Shown: positions 43,601 to 52,301 of the stretch, piece by piece
Numbering within the stretch: position 1 is the first letter of the stretch
How the letters are laid out: each line of letters opens with the position of its first letter
DNA from: Mermis nigrescens
Taxonomy: Eukaryota; Nematoda; Enoplea; Mermithida; Mermithidae
Direction: 5' to 3'
Length of the DNA: 64,000 nt
Assembly: GCA_036768485.1 (NCBI GenBank)
Contig: JAVLUZ010000341.1
Span: 3,591,711 to 3,655,710 of the forward strand
Made by a program: the position numbers and the translations under genes
The notes under the pieces: model-generated
Databases searched by the model: none
The model's input: only the letters and a program-made list of their open reading frames with translations
What the model was told of the DNA's origin: nothing

Positions 43601-46494
43601 TGCGGGGGGAGTTGGGTTCTAAGCCCCCAGAATAGAAAGTAGAGAATTTTCTGGAAAAAATGAGGCAAAATGAAGGCCAATAATGAATGAAACTTGGAAA
43701 TTTTTCAAAATTGCTTGAAATTGACCAAAAAGTGTAGAATAAGGTAGTTTTAACGCTACTTTAGCATTTATATCAGGTTGTGAGGTTATTTGTCCCCCAA
43801 AAAAGCTCAATTTACAACCTAAGATTAGCAGGCTCTCTCAGATCGGCCATACTGCTGGAGTAAATCTATGCGTGAGCAGCGACAAAATTTAGGGATTTAG
43901 GAATATATTTTCAATACTAAAATGGCAAAAAAAAAACATCGATAACAACACTATTATTTGGCGTTTCCCGTTACGCTCTTTCCATTGACATCGATAAATC
44001 GCGAAAAAGGTAAAATTTAAAAGATTAAAGTCTGGGAGTTTACGGGTCCTTTTTGATATCGGACTGAAGTGAGCGATTGCAGCATTATGTAAAATAATCG
44101 GAACAGCATTTTCATTCATGAATTAACTGCTTTCTATTATTTTGTGGGATAACGTAGTTTTAATGATATTTTAGTATTTATATTAGTTTTGAGGCCTTTG
44201 GGCTCAAAAATCTCCGTAAATTACCCGCCATGCTGTGCATCTATGCACTCAATCATGTTTCTCAGTATGTTTGAGATAGTCTGCTGGGACTTTAATTTTT
44301 GGCATTCGAATTAAGCGAGTGCAAAAAGAGTAATTGGCATACATAATTATCTTTGGGGATCATAATGAAAATATTATGCACTCTATCTGACCTACGTCAT
44401 GCTCGACTTTTGAGGATTTTATTCAAATATAATTTTTTATCGGTATGTGGATATCTACTGCTTAAATTCTACTCGTGGATGTCTCTTAAATATAAAAAAT
44501 TTGCAAAGCTAACAAATATTTCTGTAGTCAGGCGCGGACTATATGATATTTCATTTTCGTATGGGAAATGACGATGACCGCACATTAGCGAGGTTTGGGT
44601 GTCTGGGATCTAGACCTCCCAGAATTAGAAAGACACCCAGAATTAAATTTTCAAAGAGGTAGGTATTCGTTGTTCGACCATTAAAATATGATTTTACAGT
44701 ACTATGAAATATTTCTGATTATTATCATCTTATGCATATATTTCCTTATGGAAAGTTTACATTTTTGGTGACTATTAACAGGTACGCCCGCGCATGAGTT
44801 TTTGACCCTTACCGACTCTAAAATCAGTGCTATTCTCTACAATTAAATTCTTTTTAAATCGTCTTATCTCCATAAAACTTATAAGTTATCGCTTGCTAGC
44901 AAAAGACTTAAAATTATAAAATCTTCTGCCTCCGCACCGCACCAAGAAATCCAGGATGAACGATTAAGTGTTTCATCTTAGTTGCTAAAAAATCCCTTTA
45001 TTATTGTAAGAACACAAAAAAATCAAATTTGTAATTACATTGAAAGTTCGTTTTTATTTCATTTTTGTCTTTTCTACCGTCTACTGCTTATTACGTATTA
45101 TTCGTTACTTAATTTATCCGTATTATTATTTCTTGATTTATCGGTATGTGGATATTTGTTGTTTGGCGCAAAACGCTGGAAAAATGATTGATATACAGAA
45201 TCTGTCTAACTTTTTGTAATTTTTCCAAATTTCTTCATTTTGGATAAATCGTAGACCCCTTAAGTTCCTGGGATAGTAAAAACGATTAGGTACCGATCTT
45301 TCGTTGTTTCTTTTCCGTGATGCGCACCTAACTGAGGGATTCGAATTTCGAAGGGAACTGAAATTCAATGTCGCAAAAAATGAGTGTTCTCTAATCGAAA
45401 AGTCGAAAAAGGATGAAGAGATCTCTGAAAAAACACTCACATGTGTGCATAAAAACGTGCAAGCATGAGTATCGAGAAAATGTCAAGTAATATTTGCATA
45501 TAATTTCACGAACCTTGTCCTTTAGGACAAGTAGCTTTTGTGCATACACAGATTTTTGAAGAGCCTGGTTGTCTGGGATGCTATATACGAGTTCACATTA
45601 GGGATCAAATCAATGTAATTACGAAAGCCATTGCATTAGAAATTTGGACTGGGGTTAAAGTGCAGAATATGGCTCCGTTAAAAATGGACAAAAATCAGAT
45701 AAGAAACTTTGGATTTTCTACATACCTTGCAGAAAAGTAAAAAGGAGGCGCGGAAAAAATTCATGAAAATCCGCCCAACGTTGTGGGAGCTATAGGGCCT
45801 CAAAGTTCACTGCTTAACAGTGCTTAAGGATAGGTAGTTATGGCATTAATCCTGCAAGTCGATTTTCTCTTTATATTTTTCTTAGGTTTGGTCTTAATTT
45901 TAGATAGAGAGTAGAATAACAGGCTGCTTAGATCGGTGTTACTCCCGCATAATTCGATATTACTCCTGATAGGTCAATTTTTAGGCGTTTAAATGAAAAT
46001 CTTTATATATTTGCATATCACGTTTAGGAAAAATTTTAAACGAAATGATCAATAAATTCGACATCAGCATATCAGAAACAACACTAAAAATTATTTTTTG
46101 ACGAAAAAACTTTAGAAACATGAATTTGATGAACTATTTAGTGCTAAATCACGAAAAACACAAGTATGCGGTAAAATCCATAATATTTTGGGAAACAATG
46201 GCCACTTTTAAATTCCGCGCCTTATTTTTACGACTCCAGCACGCTTTGCAAAACTTCCGAAGTTTTTAATCCATTTTCACGGATTTCTGCCGGAACCCAT
46301 ATTCTGCATTTACTCCTTTGGACTAGTACCACAAAGTTTTACTCTCTTAAATTGTCGTACCTGTACATATATGAACCTAACTGAATGTTGCATCTTGCGT
46401 ATGTATTATTGATAATACAGAATCAAGTTCTCACGGTCCCGAGGAAAAAACGTCGCCAATCGAGGCCAAAAAAGCGCCACCCAAAGGCAATTAG
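37626..46494 (+). CDS. Mucin-like type I membrane protein, four exons, family unknown
   Basis: Exons 37626-37696, 39194-39881, 43286-43529 and 46421-46494 join in phase (2, 0, 1) to 358 codons and a stop. In order: a signal peptide (MLVFLVSAFIVLSGIG); an ectodomain of about 230 residues, some 40% Ser plus Thr and rich in Ala, with three repeats of a SSAAGS..VSSTTEAT type; one membrane span (IYAVVFVAVILVVVSLIVV); and a tail of basic, then acidic and serine-rich residues, ending EAKKAPPKGN. I infer a heavily O-glycosylated cell-surface protein. No catalytic or adhesion domain is visible. Reading through the third donor instead would end the tail at DLK (stop 43541-43543). A polyadenylation signal lies at 46727-46732. 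Codon use and splice phases support a real gene; the name is unknown. Confidence 0.75.
39194..39881 (+). CDS. Mucin-like gene, Ser/Thr/Ala-rich exon
   Basis: Acceptor TTTGTAG at 39187-39193, donor CAG|GTAAGC (consensus). It lies in the longest open frame of the window (39150-39938), whose first 15 codons and last 19 are intron. About 60-bp repeats at 39330-39500 encode the VSSTTEAT units. No N-glycosylation cluster; many O-glycosylation-type sites. Confidence 0.8.
39990..41083 (+). mobile_element. Family J, composite copy
   Basis: Starts near GTGTGTTGAATATGGGC and ends CCCACATACTGCATTTAC, as in the intact J at 45651. The interior J boxes (CCGACCAATATT, CGTGCTCAAGAA, TTTCTC..TTATTTTTC) occur twice, so it is an internal duplication or two merged copies. 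AT-rich simple repeat at 40418-40455. Confidence 0.6.
41133..41637 (-). mobile_element. Family A copy interrupted by a second A copy in its end
   Basis: Outer copy: 41133-41370 plus the last five bases, 41633-41637; flanks AATAGGAC and CATAGGAC match at 7 of 8. Inner copy: 41371-41624, with an exact 8-bp duplication CTGCCCAC (41363-41370 and 41625-41632), which is part of the outer copy's own terminal repeat. Confidence 0.9.
41711..42238 (+). mobile_element. Family A copy interrupted at its left end by another A copy
   Basis: The outer copy begins CATAGG at 41711 and resumes after the insert, ending at 42238 with CACGTGTG; flanks CTGTTAGT and CTGCTAGT match at 7 of 8. The inner copy, in opposite orientation, is 41717-41976 with duplications GTCATAGG and ATCATAGG (7 of 8), made partly from the outer copy's first six bases. 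Confidence 0.88.
42656..43050 (-). mobile_element. Family F element, reverse orientation
   Basis: CATGATCTTGAGGGG at left, CCCATGCTGTGCATG at right, with the palindrome at 42836-42848. Flanks do not match. It ends 236 bp upstream of the membrane-span exon. Confidence 0.65.
43286..43529 (+). CDS. Mucin-like gene, membrane-span and tail exon
   Basis: Acceptor TTCAAAG at 43279-43285, phase 0. Encodes TAGTPTWIYAVVFVAVILVV and a cytoplasmic part with VPKKSLVTSEDKE and SESESDESSE. Donor GAAG|GTGACC gives phase 1. If not used, the frame stops at 43541-43543 after three more codons. Confidence 0.75.
43580..43860 (-). repeat. Degenerate family E copies
   Basis: Reverse-complement E boxes: GAAAAAATGAGGCAAAATG, GGTAGTTTTAACGCTA and CAGGTTGTGAGG. 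Another short piece lies at 44150-44245. From 44246 to 45640 I see no supported gene. Confidence 0.45.
45651..46316 (+). mobile_element. Family J element with perfect target duplication
   Basis: 666 bp. Inverted ends contain TGCAGAATATGG (left GGGGTTAAAGTGCAG, right CTGCATTTACTCC). The 8-mer TTTGGACT is exact on both flanks (45643-45650, 46317-46324). It lies in the last intron of the mucin-like gene, 104 bp before its final exon. Confidence 0.88.
46421..46494 (+). CDS. Mucin-like gene, candidate last exon
   Basis: Acceptor ATAATACAG. Two bases complete a Glu codon with the preceding exon, then SSSHGPEEKTSPIEAKKAPP, KGN and a TAG. The composition continues the acidic, serine-rich tail. Short, so it rests mainly on phase and composition. 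Confidence 0.55.
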
Positions 46495-46726
46495 GATGGC
46501 AGAATGACGAATTCCTTCCGCATTTTATCCCGATCTCCCAATGGTCATCGCTCGATTTTTATTTCAAAGTGTGCTTGTTCTTTGTACAACTTTTAAAGCT
46601 ACTTGCCTCGCTCTTTGAATGTTTTTCTTGCTTCTCGAAGCGTTGACTTATTGTCATTTTGAGGTCTTCCTCGTATGTACGCTGTGCAGTGTGTTTGTTT
46701 TTTGGTCAGATCCATTTACTAATTAT

Positions 46727-46732
46727 AATAAA
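46727..46732 (+). promoter_or_regulatory. Candidate polyadenylation signal of the mucin-like gene
   Basis: AATAAA 233 bases after the stop at 46494. From here to 47050 there is no other feature. Confidence 0.4.
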
Positions 46733-47232
46733 TTAGTTGGAGTAGAGCACATACATCATCAAGAGAAAAGGAAGAGAGATAACATTTTTCATGAAAATGG
46801 AAGTTTATCGTAAATTCTTTTAGCGAAAATTCGGAATTTTATTGCATGAAATACTTTAGCTAAAACGTGTTCAGATTGGCTACCGAAGTATTTTATACTC
46901 ATAGGACAGAAGAGATATTCTACAGTATACTGAGTCATAGTATTATCCTTAATATTGTCCAGCAGTAAAGCTGCATTACTTTTGTAGCCTATTTCGTGTG
47001 GATAAAATTCGATGAAACAGCTCTCTAATAAATGAACCACACCAAATCACAATGCTAAAAAATGCTCCAAAGTCCGATGGAACAAAAAAGGATGCATATA
47101 ATCGGAATTACGCATCATTAGGGACAGAAAAGGAGGGGACTAGGGACAAATCATCTATGTCCGTGAAAGTTGTAAGACTACTTAAATTGGACTTTAGGCA
47201 AAAAATCGAAGTTAATTCTGCAGGTCTGCAGG

Positions 47233-47466
47233 CATAGGTGGGCAGCACCAAAATTCTGGGGGAATGATCGCAAGATTTTTCAAAGGTCAAAAAATCGTTT
47301 TAAAAATAATTGTATGGCGAAAAAACACCATTTTTCAACGTTTCTCATATATCCATTGGCATCAAAAAATTACGAAAAAAACTAGAATTATGGGAGGGTA
47401 TTTTGGCTTCTGGAAGGAGGGGGGTATTCGGCCTTCTGGAGGGTGCAGATCCAAAGCCAACGTGTG
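47233..47466 (+). mobile_element. Family A MITE (A11)
   Basis: 234 bp, CATAGGTGGGC at left, CCAACGTGTG at right. Flanks TCTGCAGG and CCTGCAGG match at 7 of 8. It sits in the spacer of the H inverted pair. Confidence 0.88.
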
Positions 47467-47784
47467 CCTGCAGGGGAATTTAGTCCCGTCGTAAAAATAG
47501 ATAAAAGAAAAGCTTGTTGCTTGAAAAGAAGCGATTTCTAATTTAAAAATCGATTTAATGATTTACACGCTAGCATATTTAAAAAAATTTGATTGGAAAG
47601 AAAATAATTATTTTTCTTCTTCGTTATATCTTTTTCTCAGCCAGTGAACAATGTTTTATGAAGGCACGTTTTTTTCAGAGGCCGCAGATATACATACATC
47701 GATTTTTGCGTTTTTAGCGGAAGTCCAATTTTTAGCAGATTCTCACAACTTTCGTAGGCGTATGTGAATTTTCCTAGATCCCCC

Positions 47785-48049
47785 GTAAGTGGTTACTGGG
47801 CAGGACCAAAAGTTTGAGGTAGGGGGAGAGTGCAAAATTTTAAAGGTCAAAAAAAGTCTTAAAAATGGTGGTATGACAAAAAACACAATTTTTCAATGTT
47901 TCTCATTGACACCATCCATTGGCATTAAAAACGCGCACAAAAAACAAAAAAAAATTCCGAAAATTGATTTCCGAGGGGTTATTTTGGTTTGTAGGGGAGT
48001 ATTCGGACTTCTGGGGATTACATACTCCAAACCCCCATGCCCACGTGTG
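47785..48049 (+). mobile_element. Family A MITE inside an arm of repeat H
   Basis: 265 bp with an eroded left end (TTACTGGGCAGGACC); right end GCCCACGTGTG. Flanks GATCCCCC and GTCCCTCC match at 6 of 8. The uninterrupted H copy at 11605 reads straight through this point, which confirms the insertion. Confidence 0.78.
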
Positions 48050-48403
48050 GTCCCTCCATTTATGTCCTTAACGATGCGTGATTCTAAGTATATTCGTCCG
48101 TTCGTGTTCCATCGGAGCATTTTTCTTTGCTATAGTAAGTACCTTACTTTTAGTAAGCACGATTTGAGTAAATCAGTCAGTAAATACATACAGTAACATG
48201 TCACAATAATGACAGTAGTCCAAGAATGCTGAAAACAATGTTCTGAGCATAAGCATTATCTTTTTTAAACAAGACAACCTCACCTTACTTAAGCCGATCA
48301 AATGTTTTCAGTATAAACTTTATGCGACTACTGGGTGTGAAGAACACTTACACTCAGATTCGTTCTCCTGACGTTACGGAGTATATTAAAAAGCTCCTGC
48401 GCT

Positions 48404-50674
48404 AGTAGTAAGGCGCGTCACTCTAGGGCGCATGTTGAGAGATACCCTATCTTACATCGTTGCGGCCCTACTCGCCTTACTACAGCATAGTGTGTGTAAT
48501 ATTACGTGTACGTAGCGGTTGATGAACTATTGGCCGGCGTAGGTCGGTGGGGGTGGGTGTATAGTGTAGCGAGCTTGCCCGTTAAAATATCAGCCGCCCG
48601 TTAGAATATAGCCCATGTGTTAAATATAGCCCGCCACGGTATAATGGGCCCGCTCGTTAAATGGAGTCCGCCATGGTATAATGGGCCCGCGTGTTAATTG
48701 CGCCCGCCCGGTCGTTAAATGAAAAATATAGGTTGCCAGTGGTCACTGAAAGGTCATGTTACGGAATAATATGCAGCTAGCCTACTCGTGACCTTGAGGT
48801 TTTCTTTTCGTTCTACCTATGTTATGACAGACCATACATTTATGGAAATTTTCAACTATTGTTGCAACCTTGACATGAAACAGACTATTCGCTTTATTAG
48901 AGTGCGGCAAAATGAAGGCTATATAGTGATAGAGCACGTAGAAAACTGACGTGTAGTATAGCGATTGAGCAATTAAGGAGTTTAAACAATACCTGTAAAA
49001 TAAGAATCAGTTATTCGAGAAAATAGCGCTTAAATAAAATAATATATAAGTGCAGAATAGCAATTAAGTAACTAAGAATTTAAACAAATACATGCAACGT
49101 ATAAAAAAGATTGCATGTGGATGGCGATCAAAAAGCAATATTAAAAATTACGATTAAATAGAAAAAAATTACATATAAGTGCAGCAATTGATTAATTCTG
49201 GGTTAGAAAAATAAGCGCAAAATAGGAAGAATGCATAAGTGTGAGACGGTGATCGAGTGTGTGAAAAGGAAAAAATTTAAATCGAGTAAGCAAATTACGT
49301 TTAGGACAGTTATCAAAAATTATAAAATATGTGCAGAGATTTTCAAAAATGCGGCAAACGAGCTGCAAGTAAATGATTTAAGTGCAATGAATGACATTTC
49401 ACTGTAAATTTTTTTAGAGTTTTTATCAAGAATATTTTACAATTTAAGGCAAAATTTTTCAACTCACAGCCACAGGACTAACTTGTGATGAAGCACAATG
49501 TACAGCATGCGAATTTATGATATTGACACTAATACAAAACTCTATAGCAAAAATTTTTCCATTTTATGTGCCAATGTTAAGTATCCCGAGGCACATGTGT
49601 AAATTCTGCGAGATAAAAAAAGATAGAGTCTTGGGAAGGCTGGAATCCCAGAATATGATACCAATATTGCTTTTTTGCCAGTTAAATGATAAAAAGGGCA
49701 AAAAACTATTAAGTGAAATGTTTTTCAAGCAGTAAGACCGCACTTTTTAGCACTTTTAGTCCTTTTCTGATTTTAATGATACAAAATATAGAAATTCATC
49801 GACCAGAAAGGGATCACATTAGAAATGCACATTACTGCGCATTATGTTCGCACTGCCAGAAAGCACTTTGTACGTTGTTCATTTTTTTATGATTTTAATC
49901 TTGATTATAGCCCTTTGCCGTTGTCTTATTCTTTGAATCTTCGCCGTTTTTATCTATATCCTTCTGAATTTTTATTACGTTGTACTGTTTTTAATTCTTG
50001 AATTTGCTGAAATCTGGTGCACAGTGAGTTGGGTATACATGCGCTTCGCCTCTTTGGAGAAAATTTATAAATTGATTGGAAGCTGACCAGAAATAGAAAA
50101 TTTTCTAGATTTTAAGTTTACTTTTGTTAGAATTTTTTATGGAAACTTTAGCTCAATCTGGCTCTCTGACTGACCTTTAGGTCACTTCAAATATTCCTAA
50201 AATCTGAGCCGAGCCGTTAATTTACCCTCCGTTTAGCATCATGTTCCTGCAGTCGAAAGGTACCATCATGGGACGCTGTGCTTGTCTGTGTTAAGCTACA
50301 CCTTCTCAATTAAATATGTAATGTGTAAATTACTAATTTCATTTTATGCAATTTTGTATGCTCAAATAACATATGTTACTCTTCATGAAAATTATTTTTG
50401 AAAGAGTTACTTACTACTAAAAAACTTTTACATTGCATAAGAATAGGCACCTGGTGGACATCCATGCAAAAACAAGAAAAAGTAGATTTTTGTTGTGTTA
50501 AGCACAACCAGGGGATGCATTTGTAAAAAAACTTTACTGTTTCAAAATCCGCCAAGATTTCGGCATATTACGCATCTAACATCTAAAAAACTCTAATAGT
50601 GCTGTGCACTGTGCGGCACAGTGCACAGAAAAAGTACAACTGTGCGTCACACATCTGATAAGCTTGTTACACAT
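48404..50674 (+). repeat. Left arm of the foldback element
   Basis: 2271 bp. Outer 480 bp has the GGGCCCGC tandem block; the inner part is AT-rich without a convincing gene. The frame at 49517-49735 (72 codons) is broken by a 2-bp difference in the right arm, so I do not treat it as a gene. Confidence 0.92.
48577..48722 (+). repeat. Tandem repeat in the left foldback arm
   Basis: Units of about 40 bp: TATAATGGGCCCGC, then a CGTTAAAT tail, and GCCATGG or GCCACGG. Fewer units than in the right arm. Confidence 0.8.
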
Positions 50675-50724
50675 TTCTTAAAAACAGTGGTACACATTAA
50701 TAGTTTCCATCGTAATTGCATAAG

Positions 50725-51245
50725 ACATGGATTCTGGGGCGGGTTAGTTCTAAAAATTTTCTTTCATAGTTGGTACCTTTGGGCTTGAAAATAATATGTG
50801 CGTTTTAAAACATTTTTTTGGTTTCTGAGACTTTTTTAAACATAAAAAACGAGAAATTGCAGAAATTTCAATGAGATTGAAGGAAACATGATCTAAAAAT
50901 GACTGTCGAAATTGATATTTTTCAGTCAAACAATCGCTAGAAACGCATAAAACTACATATTTTTAATATAGATTATAAAAATCGAAAATTATGTGACGTG
51001 TACGAGCTTAGTCTACAACCTCCACTAGAATAAAAGGATGGGAAATTTTTATGCAAAAATGATGCAGAATAAAGTCAAAAAATTGATAAAGGCATAAGTT
51101 TTATCACGAAGTGCTTAAAAATGATTATAAAATGCAAATTAATTACCAGTTTTACGATATTCTAACATTTATGCCAGTTTTATGGGGGTCAGCATCCGTT
51201 CTGGGTGGGGGACTCTCACAAAAAAGGCATTTTGGCCATGATTTT
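50725..51245 (+). repeat. Possible family F sequence in the foldback centre
   Basis: GGATTCTGGGGCGGGTTAG, the GGGCTTGAAAATAATATGTG box and CATAAAAAACGAG resemble F. The match is weak. If real, the foldback carries another MITE. Confidence 0.35.
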
Positions 51246-51464
51246 GTACCAGATGGCATTTCATTTACTTCTTCATAACTAGTCAAACTCTTGTTTTTAA
51301 ATATAGAATATTTTTTAACGCCTAGAAAAATAAAAGCTTAACAGTAAGAATAGACCAATTAGTACAACGCATTAATAAACATTATAAATGTGAAAATATT
51401 ATGTATTGCACAGAAACGCTAGGCATGTTCAGACTTTATTAAGCAAAATTCTTTTATAGACAGG

Positions 51465-51535
51465 TACATGTGGGTTTGTGAGCGTGTTTATGTGTTTATG
51501 TATGTGTGTGTATGTGTGTATGTAATGTGTTATAC
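51465..51535. repeat. TG/TATG microsatellite
   Basis: GTGTGTATG-type units about 75 bp upstream of the foldback gene's ATG. Confidence 0.85.
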
Positions 51536-51609
51536 GTGGATTTCACACAATAATATAAAAATAGTGAATCTCAGATGATAGTCATTTATTCATTCTGAAT
51601 TGGTTAGAG

Positions 51610-52225
51610 ATGGTCGTTTTATGCACCTTGTGTAACAAATCTTTGTCAAATAATTTCACGTTAAAAAGACACCAGCGTCTATTACATCCATCAATGAATA
51701 CAGAAAACACTAGTACAGATGACGAAACTGTAACAGTAACATCCGAAGAAAGAAGAGGACGAACAGGAGGAGGACGAAGAACAAATCGAACATGAAGAGA
51801 GCCAGGATGAAGAAATGTCTGATAATCTTTCTGATAGTGATGATGAACCTGAAATCAAAAGTGGCTGGAGAAATCCTTTCTGGCGCACAATGATGGAAAA
51901 TGCTCTACAAGATATGGAAAATATCCCAGACAGCGTTGAAAAATTAAGCAATCCACCTTTCTTTAAAGCCTTTTTATCCAAGCTTCATGAAAATTATGAT
52001 GCGCATGCTTTTTTGCAAAAAGCATTAGATGAAAGTGATCTAGATACAAAGTTATCTACAACAGCAAGTTTTTATAAGTCAAAACTTAACTTTGGGAACA
52101 CTGAAGCGATGAATACAGCATGGAATTCACGGAGCCATTTGTTCAAGAAGCTTATTAGCAACAACAGTGATGTTCTATTTGACACATTAGCAGAAAGGCA
52201 AGATCAGGATGGAGAAATTGAATGA
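51610..52225 (+). pseudogene. Foldback-borne C2H2 zinc-finger, acidic protein, frameshifted
   Basis: I do not recognise the family. ATG 51610 opens a frame with one classic C2H2 finger near the start (CTLCNKS, then FTLKRHQRLLH: C-x2-C-x12-H-x4-H), a Ser/Thr linker, then a purine-rich tract. There the frame runs into RRGRTGGGRRTNRT and stops at 51795. The frame that resumes beyond it (from about 51750, first ATG 51815) is acidic (EEDEEQIEHEESQDEE), followed by 130 residues with KSGWRNPFWRTMMENALQDM and FFKAFLSKLHENYDAHAF, ending at TGA 52223-52225. One extra A in the GAAGAAAGAAGAGG tract explains the break. Intact length would be about 205 residues. There is no DDE or Rep motif that I can see. 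It may bind the arms. Confidence 0.7.
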
Positions 52226-52301
52226 AATGCCACAAAATCATGTCAGTACAAGGCTATCGTGATAAAATAAGAACATGGTGAAAAAAATGTACGATTGTTA
52301 G

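Noticed and set aside
49517..49735. 72-codon frame in the left foldback arm
   Set aside because: A 2-bp difference breaks it in the right arm, and there is no known motif.
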